DNA of 51,710 nucleotides from JBBAFM01 sp041655415 (lineage in GTDB: Bacteria; Bacillota; Clostridia; Peptostreptococcales; JAAYPU01). The notes under the pieces were generated by a model. It was given only the letters and a program-made list of their open reading frames with translations, had not been told where the DNA came from and made no database searches. Position numbers and translations under genes: made by a program. The stretch covers positions 1-51,710 of the forward strand of contig CAYSBC010000006.1 in the NCBI GenBank assembly GCA_964429195.1, read 5' to 3'. Each line of letters begins with the position of its first letter. Position 1 is the stretch's first letter. Of this stretch, positions 32,162 to 40,742 are shown one piece after another.

Positions 32162-34873
32162 ATGAACGAGGATAAACGAAAAAGCATCAGCAGAAAAATT
32201 ATTTTGCCGCTGATTGTATTATTGGTTATAGTAGTCCTATTAATCAATAGTGCAACCTATTCGGTATTAACGAAACAACTGGGACAATTTTTTATGGATG
32301 AGGTTATACATGACGGAGCAGTTGCTATTACAGAGATTGAAAACCTGAAAAGTAGGGCCTATAATAATTTGGGATGGATTGAAGGGTCCCAGCGTTTTTA
32401 TGAAGCGTTAGAAAGTGGGGATAGGGAAAAGTTACAAAAGGTTGGTCAGCTTATCATAGAATCTCTTGAATTAGAATATATGGTAATAACGGATATCGAA
32501 GGCAATGTTATTTTAAGGGTGCATGAACCTGAAAAATATGGGGATAACATAGCAAATCAAGTCAATATACAAAAGGCGTTAAAAGGTGAAAAAAATGTTG
32601 GGGTTGAAGATGGTGCTGTAGTTAAGTTTTCAATAAGAGCAGGTGCCCCCCTTAGAAATGAAGAGGGACAAATTATTGGAGCAGTTTCTACCGGGTATAT
32701 TTTGAGTAGTAATACAATGATTGATTGGATTGGTAATATAACAGGTAAAGATATCATCTTATTTGATGCAGATACAGGTATTGGTTCCAATATAAAAACA
32801 GAAAATGGTGAAAGATTTTTTCAACAAAAGATAGAGGATCCAGTTATTTTGAAGCAAGTGCTCGAGGAAGGAAAAGCCTACTATGGGGAAGCCAATGTTA
32901 ATAGAGAAACCTATATTGCTTCCTATATTCCATTTAAAGATGCTAATAATAATAATGCAGGCGTTATATTTTCTGGGCAAAAGAAGGATATTCTAGAGAA
33001 TCTAAACACACAAATTATTATATTTTCATCGATGATAGCCTTCATAGCAGCTAGTGTATTATTCTTCGTCTTATTGAAAATTATAAAATCTATTGTAAAG
33101 TTACTTGAGAAACTAAGTGAAGCTGCTGAAAAAATAGCTGTAGGCGATATGGATGTCAATTTGGATTATAAGGTGCGGGATGAGATTGGACAAGTATTTC
33201 AGTCGTTTAATAAAATTATCCATAGCTTAAAGGAGCTTGAAAATAGAGCCAATTCATTTACGGAAGAAATAACAGAAGGGGATTTAAATGCACTTATATC
33301 AGATTCTGAACTGGAAGGTGGCTATAAAGATATTATTTATGGGATGAATAAAATAGTGCATACCTTAGTTCATTACATCGATGTTTTACCTAATCCGGTC
33401 ATGATTATGGATAAGGACATGGAAATCAAATATTTAAATCATGCGGGGGCCTCCCTTGTTGGCTTAACTCCCCAAGAGGTTAAAGGGAAAAAGTGCTTCG
33501 ATCTTTTCAAGACCTCCCATTGCAATACGGAAAATTGTGCATGTGTGAGAGCGATGGAGGAAGAAAGGCAAGTTTCAAGTGAAACAGATGCCCATCCGAA
33601 TGGTTTAAGCTTACACATTGGATATTCCGGTATGCCTATAAGGAATTTAGATGGCAAAGTTATTGGTGCATTTGAATCGATACAAGATTTAACAGTTATA
33701 AAGAAAGCACAAAAAGAGGCAGAAGAACAAGCAGAGCTAGTAAAAAATCAGATAATTATTGCCAATAAACAAGCCCAATATCAGGAAAGACAAGTTGAAA
33801 AGTTAATCATAAATTTGGACAAATTTTCAAAAGGAAATTTGAATATTTCAACTTTCTTAGAAGAGCCCGATGAGGATACCCAAAGGGTAGCAGAATTATA
33901 TAAAACAATCAATCAAAGTTTAGAAGCAAGTACAAAATCAATAGGGTCCTATATTGAAGAAATAGAAGAAACCTTATCCGCCGTAGCAAACAAGGATTTA
34001 ACTGTAGGTATTGAAAGAGAATACCTAGGCGATTTTAAGAAGTTAAAAGAATCGATAAACCATATTGTGAATCAGTTAAATATGATTTTAAAAGATATTG
34101 ATACTTCTGCCGAACAAGTGGAAATAGGTGCAGATCAGGTTGCTAGTTCCAGTCAAAGCTTGGCTCAAGGTTCTTCGGAACAGGCTAGTGCCGTAGAACA
34201 AATAAGTGCTACTATAACACAGATAGCAGAACAAACAAAAGGAAACGCAGAAAGTGCCATAAAAGCAAATAAACTTTCCGTTAAGGCAAAAGAGGATGCA
34301 GAAAAAGGTAATATACAAATGGAAGAAATGCTGAAGGCAATGAATGAAATTAAAGATTCCTCAAAAAATATTGCAAGCATTATAAAAGTAATTGATGAGA
34401 TTGCTTTTCAAACCAATATATTGGCCCTTAATGCGGCAGTAGAGGCTGCAAGAGCAGGGGAACATGGAAAAGGTTTTGCGGTAGTGGCGGAAGAAGTTAG
34501 AAATTTAGCAGCCCGAAGTGCTATAGCAGCAAAAGATACAACAGAGCTGATTGATAATTCTATTAGGAGAGTAGAAGACGGATATATCATGGCTAATATA
34601 ACAGCAGAAGCGTTGAGTAAGATTGTAGAAGTTGTCTCAGATTCAGGAGAATTTGTGAGCATGATAGCTAGTTCATCAAAGGAGCAAGCTATTGCAATAA
34701 GTGAAATAAATAATGGAATTCAGCAAATTGCATTGGTAACTCAGAGCAATACGGCAACAGCTGAAGAGAGCGCTTCAGCTAGTCAAGAAATGTCCGGTCA
34801 AGCCCAATTATTAAAAGAAACTATATCGGAATTTATACTGGAGAAGAATGAATCAATGACTAGTGCATTTTAA
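32162..34873 (+). CDS. Methyl-accepting chemotaxis protein with Cache, HAMP and cysteine-rich PAS
   Basis: This 903-residue chemoreceptor has a membrane segment at about 12-33, a large extracellular Cache-type sensor, a second membrane segment (about 285-305), HAMP, a PAS domain (about 400-515), a second HAMP-like helical region and the cytoplasmic signalling hairpin. The hairpin tip matches the MCP signature (VIDEIAFQTNILALNAAVEA, AGEHGKGFAVVAEEVRNLA). In the PAS domain C445, C454, C459 and C461 are clustered (GKKCFDLF, HCNTENCAC). The ATG follows GGGAGG. A similar receptor lies at 42614. Its last 21 bases overlap the convergent MocR gene. Confidence 0.95.
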   Translation: MNEDKRKSISRKIILPLIVLLVIVVLLINSATYSVLTKQLGQFFMDEVIHDGAVAITEIENLKSRAYNNLGWIEGSQRFYEALESGDREKLQKVGQLIIESLELEYMVITDIEGNVILRVHEPEKYGDNIANQVNIQKALKGEKNVGVEDGAVVKFSIRAGAPLRNEEGQIIGAVSTGYILSSNTMIDWIGNITGKDIILFDADTGIGSNIKTENGERFFQQKIEDPVILKQVLEEGKAYYGEANVNRETYIASYIPFKDANNNNAGVIFSGQKKDILENLNTQIIIFSSMIAFIAASVLFFVLLKIIKSIVKLLEKLSEAAEKIAVGDMDVNLDYKVRDEIGQVFQSFNKIIHSLKELENRANSFTEEITEGDLNALISDSELEGGYKDIIYGMNKIVHTLVHYIDVLPNPVMIMDKDMEIKYLNHAGASLVGLTPQEVKGKKCFDLFKTSHCNTENCACVRAMEEERQVSSETDAHPNGLSLHIGYSGMPIRNLDGKVIGAFESIQDLTVIKKAQKEAEEQAELVKNQIIIANKQAQYQERQVEKLIINLDKFSKGNLNISTFLEEPDEDTQRVAELYKTINQSLEASTKSIGSYIEEIEETLSAVANKDLTVGIEREYLGDFKKLKESINHIVNQLNMILKDIDTSAEQVEIGADQVASSSQSLAQGSSEQASAVEQISATITQIAEQTKGNAESAIKANKLSVKAKEDAEKGNIQMEEMLKAMNEIKDSSKNIASIIKVIDEIAFQTNILALNAAVEAARAGEHGKGFAVVAEEVRNLAARSAIAAKDTTELIDNSIRRVEDGYIMANITAEALSKIVEVVSDSGEFVSMIASSSKEQAIAISEINNGIQQIALVTQSNTATAEESASASQEMSGQAQLLKETISEFILEKNESMTSAF

Positions 34874-36271
34874 AAACCAAACTTTATAAAGGGAATCAAT
34901 AGCTGTATCGATACTTTCGAAGGGTATTTTTGTATGGTACAAAAGGATAATGGGCTTATCTGACTTAACAGGACCATTCGTGTACTTATCCAGTGGTGTC
35001 GCCTTAACCTTGACCTGTTCTGCTCTTTCGCACAATTCATAGCTTGAGAAAGGTGTATCTATTTCTAACAAAACATGTGCACCATAGGAGTTGCTCATGA
35101 GATTCACCTTTCCCTTCATCTTGCTCTGGATAAGGGAGGTTATTTTCTGAAGTTTTTGGCTATATAATTTTCTGAGCTTTTTAATTTGCTTTTGATAATG
35201 TCCCTCTTTCATATAAAGATAGAGGGCAAGCTGCTCAGTTTTTGAACATGTTTGAGTATAATTAGCCATCGTATCCATGTATTTTGAAAGGATATTCTTC
35301 GGTAGAATCATATAACTAATTTTAATGGAAGGAATCAGGGTTGATGAAAAGGAACCGATGTACACAACCCGATTGTCTTCATCTAAGCCTTTTAGTGAAG
35401 GGATAGGGCGTCCTAAATATCGGAGTTCACTGTTATAATCATCTTCGATAATATAATAATTATTGGAGGAAGCCCATTTTAACAACTCATATCTACGAGA
35501 TATAGGAATAATGGTGCCTGTCGGAAATTGATTGGAAGGATTAACATAGGCAATATTAGCATAGCTATTTTTTAAGGCCATGATATCCATTCCATTTGAA
35601 TCAATGGGTAGCGATGAAATTAAAAAGTTGTTATCAAGAAAAATTTTTTGAACAGGCATATATCCCGGATTTTCAAAGGCAATATGATTGATATTCAAGC
35701 GATTGAGAATGATGGTTAATAGACCCATTATTTGCTGAGTACCTGCCCCGATAACAATATCCTCAGGAGTACAATAAACTCCTCTGAACTGATAAACATA
35801 TTTTGAAATTTCTTGTCTCAGCAAAAGCTCTCCTTGTGGGGAAGGCTCTATTAATAAATCGTCTCTGTAATCGTTTAATACTCTATTTAAACATTTTTTC
35901 CATTGAATAAAATCAAAAGAGGTGGAATCGGTGTATTCTTTTTTTGCTGCAATGTGGGCATCCTCCTTAGAATCCACAGGGAGTGCAACCTTCAAAGAAG
36001 AGTAATTATCAACATTATCAATCAATATCTTGTTAACAAAAAAACCGGACTGAGGCTTAGAGTAGATGTAGCCTTCCATGAAGAGCTGCTCATAAGCAGC
36101 AGTAATGGTGGTCTTGCTCAAGTTTAGATTATCTGAAAGTTCCCGTATGGAAGGTAGTTTTTCTGAATGGGAAATATGACCCGATAATATTTCAGATTTT
36201 ATATGGTCATAGATTTGCATATATAAAGGTATACTTGAGTTGCGGTTTAAATTTAAAATGATGGAATCCAA
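34853..36271 (-). CDS. MocR-type GntR regulator with aminotransferase domain lacking the PLP lysine
   Basis: I chose TTG 36271, six bases after AGGGTG, giving 472 residues; upstream starts have no spaced site. Residues 1-75 are a GntR winged helix (IPLYMQIYDHIKSEILSGHI, LPSIRELSDNLNLSKTTITA). The rest is a fold type I aminotransferase-like domain with YVNPSNQFPTGTIIP and EDDYNSELRY, the MocR pattern. In MocR proteins such as GabR, the PLP-binding lysine sits in a GTFSK-type motif. Here that position reads GSFSSTL, with Ser310 instead of Lys. The protein may bind PLP weakly, bind another ligand or no longer use PLP. It faces MCP1 and overlaps it by 21 bases. Confidence 0.88.
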   Translation of the reverse strand: MDSIILNLNRNSSIPLYMQIYDHIKSEILSGHISHSEKLPSIRELSDNLNLSKTTITAAYEQLFMEGYIYSKPQSGFFVNKILIDNVDNYSSLKVALPVDSKEDAHIAAKKEYTDSTSFDFIQWKKCLNRVLNDYRDDLLIEPSPQGELLLRQEISKYVYQFRGVYCTPEDIVIGAGTQQIMGLLTIILNRLNINHIAFENPGYMPVQKIFLDNNFLISSLPIDSNGMDIMALKNSYANIAYVNPSNQFPTGTIIPISRRYELLKWASSNNYYIIEDDYNSELRYLGRPIPSLKGLDEDNRVVYIGSFSSTLIPSIKISYMILPKNILSKYMDTMANYTQTCSKTEQLALYLYMKEGHYQKQIKKLRKLYSQKLQKITSLIQSKMKGKVNLMSNSYGAHVLLEIDTPFSSYELCERAEQVKVKATPLDKYTNGPVKSDKPIILLYHTKIPFESIDTAIDSLYKVWFLKCTSH

Positions 36272-36330
36272 AATTATCACCCTATTAAAGCATATTCTTC
36301 TTGAAGGCAAAAATCAATAAGGATAATGGA

Positions 36331-37056
36331 TTATATCTCAGTCAGGTTCTTCCAATACCTATTCGGCATAAATTGTCTTTGGAGCCTGAGATTTTCCCTT
36401 TCCTTAATGGCAATATTCTTAAAATAGTTTTTCCATAGCTCCCTATAAAAGAGTTCCTTTTCCGAAAACAAGAGCTTAGTTTTCTTGTTCAAGGCTTGTA
36501 TTTCGTAATGACCATCTGCATAAAAGAGAGCTTTTTCTCTTTTTGTATCATGAATAATGAATTTTTCATGAAGATATCTGTTGGAAAAATGATCTGCCAG
36601 CAACATTAAGATATCGTGATCTGGAGTAATCTCTGCGTAGAGAAGATGGCCGATATCCGAAAAACGTGTTAATCCTAAAAAGCGGTGAGCCTCAAAGGAA
36701 ACCTTCCTTGATAAAGTGTGAATCCCTTTTACTTCCTCATAGGCATGGTAATTATCAATAAACGCTCCAACTTTAAAGCCCAAAACTAAATATTGGAGTA
36801 TATAAGTTCCCTTATGATAGTCATTGGATAAATAGGCGTAATGAACATGCCTTAAGGCTTGCGGGGAAATCTTTTTATAGATTGCTCGATAAACTTTTTC
36901 GGATTTAGAATAATCTGTTGAAAGGGTTATAGCGTCATGAAGCAGATTTCCCTGATAGGATTCATCACAATAGATACCCTCACACTTTTGATTGTAATAA
37001 TGCTCATAAATGCAGGTCAGTAAGCCATCGAAGGTACAATCGTATAAATAATTCAA
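36331..37056 (-). CDS. Putative DNA metabolism protein, partner of the radical SAM gene (TIGR03915-like)
   Basis: The 241-residue protein opens MNYLYDCTFDGLLTCIYEHY and contains VHYAYLSNDYHKGTYILQYL, LTRFSDIGHLLYAEITPDHDIL and HDTKREKALFYADGHYEI. This matches a family found almost only next to the radical SAM DNA-repair-like protein upstream (TIGR03915, partly DUF4130). It starts with TTG 37056, after AAGGAAG, 12 bases beyond the stop of the radical SAM gene, so the two are surely one operon. No known catalytic motif is evident. The promoter upstream of the pair carries two LexA-like boxes, which supports a DNA repair role. Confidence 0.85.
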   Translation of the reverse strand: MNYLYDCTFDGLLTCIYEHYYNQKCEGIYCDESYQGNLLHDAITLSTDYSKSEKVYRAIYKKISPQALRHVHYAYLSNDYHKGTYILQYLVLGFKVGAFIDNYHAYEEVKGIHTLSRKVSFEAHRFLGLTRFSDIGHLLYAEITPDHDILMLLADHFSNRYLHEKFIIHDTKREKALFYADGHYEIQALNKKTKLLFSEKELFYRELWKNYFKNIAIKERENLRLQRQFMPNRYWKNLTEI

Positions 37057-37068
37057 AATCTCACTTCC

Positions 37069-38304
37069 TTATAAAAAAGACAGTTGGTTATTTTCATGAG
37101 GAGGTACTAAGGAATCCCTGATAAATTGCGGGTCCAAATGGAGGTCCTTTTCATATTTCCCCAGGCAAGTAATAAAAAATCGTGCCCTTTTTAAAGAAAT
37201 ACCCATTTTAAGCAGATGCTCATGCCTAATAGCGGAGACCTTTCGTTGATGCATTATTTTCTTAGCTGAGATAATGCCAATACCCGGAATTCTAAGAAGC
37301 TCTTCGTAAGAAGCCTTATTAATCTCTAAAGGAAAAATAGCAATATTTCGAAGAGCCCAAGCTAATTTGGGGTCAACCTCTAAATCCAGTAAAGGAGATT
37401 TTTGATCAATGAGCTCTTCTGCCCTAAAATGATAAAAACGGAGCAACCAATCTGCCTCATAGAGGCGATGTTCCCTTTGAAGGGGCGGGAGAGTGGAAAG
37501 AGCCGGAAGCAAAGAAGAGTCGACAACAGGCATATAGGCTGAAAAATACACCCTTTTTAAATAAAAGCGGTCATACATTTTTTGGGTGGCCTTGAGTATG
37601 CGATAATCATTTTCATGAGAGGCTCCTATAATCATTTGGGTTGTTTGCCCTGCAGGAGCAAACTTAGGGGCATGAGAATAATATCTCTTGTTATCCCTAG
37701 ATTCAAGCACTTTGTTGGACAAATAATGCATGGGGGAAACAATGGCTTCAGGTTTTTTTTGGGGCGCTAATTGCTGTAAGCTTTCCCGGCTGGGAAGCTC
37801 TATATTGACGCTGACCCTATCGGCTAAGCTGCCTATTTGCTCTAATAGAAGAGGGCTGGTTCCGGGAATTATTTTAGCATGGATATAGCCATTGAAATGA
37901 TACGTATTTCGTAATAAGCTAATAACCTCAGCGATTTTTTCCATGGTGTCATCAGGACTTTTTTCAACAGCTGAGCTTATAAAAAGTCCCTCGATGTAAT
38001 TTCTTCTGTAAAACTCGTAGGTTAAATTGGCTAACTCTAAAGGTTCAAAACTGGCTCTTTCATGATCGGAAGTGCATCGGTTAACGCAATAAGTACAATT
38101 GTAAATACATTTGTTGGTCATCAGAATTTTTAGCAAAGAGATACAACGACCATCGGAAGACCAGCTGTGACAAATTCCAAAATCTCTTGAATTTCCAAGG
38201 CCACCTTTATTTTTTCTTTCAACACCACTTGATGAGCAAGACACATCATATTTAGCAGCATCAGCCAATATTCTTAATTTTTTTAAAGAGTTTCCTGCAT
38301 CCAT
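37069..38304 (-). CDS. Putative DNA modification/repair radical SAM protein (TIGR03916-like)
   Basis: This 411-residue radical SAM enzyme has the cluster motif CIYNCTYC (CX3CX2C, about residues 70-77), followed by further Cys pairs. The C-terminal part has a helix-hairpin-helix segment (LLRIPGIGIISAKKIMHQRK), a sign of DNA binding. It belongs to the family annotated as putative DNA modification/repair radical SAM protein (TIGR03916). The ATG follows GGGAGG. Two LexA-like operators flank its sigma-A promoter, so it is probably induced by DNA damage. It is followed by its usual partner gene. The precise lesion or base it handles is unknown. Confidence 0.9.
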   Translation of the reverse strand: MDAGNSLKKLRILADAAKYDVSCSSSGVERKNKGGLGNSRDFGICHSWSSDGRCISLLKILMTNKCIYNCTYCVNRCTSDHERASFEPLELANLTYEFYRRNYIEGLFISSAVEKSPDDTMEKIAEVISLLRNTYHFNGYIHAKIIPGTSPLLLEQIGSLADRVSVNIELPSRESLQQLAPQKKPEAIVSPMHYLSNKVLESRDNKRYYSHAPKFAPAGQTTQMIIGASHENDYRILKATQKMYDRFYLKRVYFSAYMPVVDSSLLPALSTLPPLQREHRLYEADWLLRFYHFRAEELIDQKSPLLDLEVDPKLAWALRNIAIFPLEINKASYEELLRIPGIGIISAKKIMHQRKVSAIRHEHLLKMGISLKRARFFITCLGKYEKDLHLDPQFIRDSLVPPHENNQLSFL

Positions 38305-38319
38305 GACGAGCCTCCCGAA

Positions 38320-38380
38320 AAGAACATATGTTTATAACTAATATAGCACAAGAAAAGCCGCGAGTCAAACATATGTTCTT
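38320..38380 (-). promoter_or_regulatory. SOS-type promoter with two LexA-like boxes
   Basis: On the minus strand TTGACT (38368-38363) and TATATT (38345-38340) form a sigma-A promoter with a 17-base spacer. A LexA-like box AAACATATGTTC (38367-38378) overlaps the -35, and a second, GAACATATGTTT (38322-38333), covers the expected start site. The two lie in a perfect 14-bp inverted repeat (38320-38333 and 38367-38380). Both fit the Firmicute SOS consensus CGAACRNRYGTTYG at the inner 12 bases. Dual boxes predict tight repression by LexA. Confidence 0.8.
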
Positions 38381-38391
38381 GGAGAATGATA

Positions 38392-38420
38392 TTGGATAAA
38401 TTATTCCAATACTATATAAT
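38392..38420 (+). promoter_or_regulatory. Sigma-A promoter of the sirtuin gene
   Basis: TTGGAT (38392-38397) and TATAAT (38415-38420) have a 17-base spacer. ATTGGA (38391-38396) and TCCAAT (38405-38410) form an interrupted palindrome over the -35 and spacer, a possible operator. The nearer LexA-like box ends 13 bases upstream of this -35. Confidence 0.7.
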
Positions 38421-38484
38421 GTGATTTATTAAGAGAGATAATTTTTTAAAGCTAGGGTGGAGTTTTTAGTAAAGGAGTGTTTAT

Positions 38485-39210
38485 ATGTACGAAAAGCTTA
38501 AAGAAATAATTGAGAAGAGCGACAATATTGTATTCTTTGGAGGAGCAGGAGTTTCGACCGAAAGCAATATTCCTGATTTTCGTTCAGAAACTGGACTCTA
38601 TAATGCTATAAAGCAATACAAATATCCTCCTGAACAAATGTTAAGCCGTTCATTTTTTAACAAGCATACGGAAACATTTTATGATTATTATAAAAACAAT
38701 CTGATTTACAAGGATGCAAAACCAAACAAAGCGCATATGGCTTTAGCCAAGCTAGAGGAAATGGGCAAGCTTAAGGCTGTCATTACTCAAAATGTGGATG
38801 GGCTTCATCAAATGGCAGGTAGCAAAACAGTATACGAGCTTCACGGTTCTGCCCATAGAAATATTTGCATGAAATGCAGGGCTACTTATGATTTAGACAT
38901 TATCATTGAATCAGAAGGTGTCCCTAAATGTAAAGAATGCAAGGATGGAATCATAAAGCCGGATGTAGTCCTTTATGAAGAACCTTTAAATGATGGCATC
39001 ATGACGAAAGCCATCGAGGCCATCGGCAAAGCAGATACATTGATTATCGGAGGCACATCCTTGGCAGTCTATCCGGCAGCAGGACTGGTCCATTATTTTA
39101 CCGGAGAGCATTTAGTCCTCATCAATAAGGATAAAACACCTTATGACAAAAAGGCTGATTTGGTGATAAACGATGCAATAGGAGAAGTCCTAGGGAGTAT
39201 TATTTTATAA
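38485..39210 (+). CDS. cobB: NAD-dependent protein deacylase, SIR2 family
   Basis: This sirtuin removes acyl groups from lysines using NAD. The 241-residue protein has GGAGVSTESNIPDFRS (19-34), the NAD-binding TQNVDGLH (about 101-109), catalytic His in ELHGSAH (near 118) and a zinc ribbon of CMKC and CKEC (about 128-152). The ATG follows AAGGAG. It is divergent from the SOS-type radical SAM gene, with its own promoter. Substrates cannot be inferred from sequence. Confidence 0.94.
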   Translation: MYEKLKEIIEKSDNIVFFGGAGVSTESNIPDFRSETGLYNAIKQYKYPPEQMLSRSFFNKHTETFYDYYKNNLIYKDAKPNKAHMALAKLEEMGKLKAVITQNVDGLHQMAGSKTVYELHGSAHRNICMKCRATYDLDIIIESEGVPKCKECKDGIIKPDVVLYEEPLNDGIMTKAIEAIGKADTLIIGGTSLAVYPAAGLVHYFTGEHLVLINKDKTPYDKKADLVINDAIGEVLGSIIL

Positions 39211-39374
39211 TAGTCAGAAAAACTATCGGTAAGAGAAGGCTCTTTACGAAATTAAAAATTAATGTTGAGGAAGGTCACATTATAATATAAACTATACATA
39301 GTTTTGTAGAGGCACATATTTTGGTGCGAAAGAATAGATAATAGATAAAAGAGTTCTAAGAAAGAAGGAAAGAC

Positions 39375-40142
39375 ATGAATATTTTGGTGACAAATGATGA
39401 TGGCATTGAGGCCTTAGGAATTAAGGCTATGGTGGAATCCTTAAAAGGTAAGGGCAATATATATGTAGTTGCTCCTGATACACAAAAAAGTGCCTGTGGT
39501 CATGGAATTAGTATAGATATACCGGTGATGATAAAGGAAGTAGAATTTGAAGGGGCAACAAAAGCTTGGGCGGTAAGTGGCACGCCGGCAGATTGTGTTA
39601 AGCTGGGAGTCACACAGCTAATCTCTGAAAAAGTGGATATGGTTTTTTCAGGCATTAATCATGGTGGAAATTTAGGAACCGACATACTCTATTCAGGTAC
39701 TGTTTCTGGAGCTGTTGAAGGCTTATTGTTGGGGTTTCCATCGGTAGCCATATCCTTAAATGATTATTATGCGACAGATTTCAGCAATTGTAAAAAAGCT
39801 GTAGCGAAGGTATGTGAATATATGATAAGAAAGGATTTGGAACCGCAAACCTTGCTTAATGTCAACATACCCAAGATTAGAGAAGAAGAAATAAAGGGTA
39901 TTAGGATTACTCCATTAGGAATAAGGGAATATACAGAGTCCTTTAGACGCTACGAAACCCCTAGGGGAGGTTCCTATTACTGGTATTCAGGTGAACCCAA
40001 AAATGGCGGTAACTTAGAATCAGATACGGATATTGCAGCGATAGACAATAACTATGTATCTGTAACACCGGTTCATTATGATTTGACGAATTACAGAATT
40101 ATAGAAGAGATAAAAAAATGGGATGGCTGGAATAGCCCCTAG
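39375..40142 (+). CDS. surE: 5-prime/3-prime nucleotidase SurE
   Basis: SurE is a metal-dependent phosphatase acting on nucleoside monophosphates and short polyphosphate, involved in stress survival. The 255-residue protein has the metal-binding NDDG (D8, D9), SGINHGGNLGTDILYSGTV and GAVEGLL, all hallmark segments. The ATG follows AAGGAA. It lies 18 bases before an isochorismatase-like gene. Identification is firm. Confidence 0.95.
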   Translation: MNILVTNDDGIEALGIKAMVESLKGKGNIYVVAPDTQKSACGHGISIDIPVMIKEVEFEGATKAWAVSGTPADCVKLGVTQLISEKVDMVFSGINHGGNLGTDILYSGTVSGAVEGLLLGFPSVAISLNDYYATDFSNCKKAVAKVCEYMIRKDLEPQTLLNVNIPKIREEEIKGIRITPLGIREYTESFRRYETPRGGSYYWYSGEPKNGGNLESDTDIAAIDNNYVSVTPVHYDLTNYRIIEEIKKWDGWNSP

Positions 40143-40160
40143 AAAATGAGGAGATGAAAA

Positions 40161-40703
40161 ATGAAAATTAAAAGAGAAGATTGTGTATTAGTTGCTGTTG
40201 ATTTCCAAGAGAGGTTATTACCTGTTATTAAGGGAAATGAACAACTAGAAGATACGGTTTGTAAGCTCATTGAAGGTTGCAAAGTATTCAATGTGCCTAT
40301 TCTTGTGACACAGCAATACACAAAAGGTATAGGAAGAACAACAGAAAAAATAGCAAAGGCTATAGGGGATTTTGACCCCATTGAAAAAATTACTTTTAGT
40401 GCTTGCGATGAACCGGAATTCTGTAGACTATTAGAAGAAACCGGTAAGAAAACAGTGCTGTTAACAGGGACAGAGGCTCATATTTGTGTTCTCCAAACAG
40501 GGTTGGATTTACTGGAAAGAGGATATAAGGTTTACCTTGTTATGGACTGCATCGGATCCAGGGACAATAATGATAAAAAATATGCGGGAAGAAGAATGTC
40601 AGAAGCAGGAGCCATAGGAGTAACCTACGAATCCGTACTTTTTGAGCTGTGCCATATAGCAGGCACTCCTGAATTTAAGCAGATATCAAAAATAGTGAAA
40701 TAA
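40161..40703 (+). CDS. Isochorismatase-family cysteine hydrolase
   Basis: The 180-residue protein shows the family triad: Asp in LVAVDFQERL (near 14), a Lys in IEKITFSAC and a nucleophilic Cys in TEAHICVLQTGLDLL. The following GYKVYLVMDCIGSR is also typical. Length and motifs fit the YcaC/nicotinamidase-like group. The substrate cannot be fixed; a nicotinamidase would usually carry more zinc ligands than I can see here. The ATG follows GAGGAG. It lies between surE and the transketolase genes, with short gaps, so all may be co-transcribed. Confidence 0.85.
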   Translation: MKIKREDCVLVAVDFQERLLPVIKGNEQLEDTVCKLIEGCKVFNVPILVTQQYTKGIGRTTEKIAKAIGDFDPIEKITFSACDEPEFCRLLEETGKKTVLLTGTEAHICVLQTGLDLLERGYKVYLVMDCIGSRDNNDKKYAGRRMSEAGAIGVTYESVLFELCHIAGTPEFKQISKIVK

Positions 40704-40742
40704 CCACATTAATTTGTAGAATAAACATGATGGGAGGGCAAC

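Noticed and set aside
34408..34662. Minus-strand open frame opposite the chemoreceptor signalling domain (similar one at 44590-44838)
   Set aside because: Both are antisense images of the conserved MCP signature, which explains why they resemble each other.
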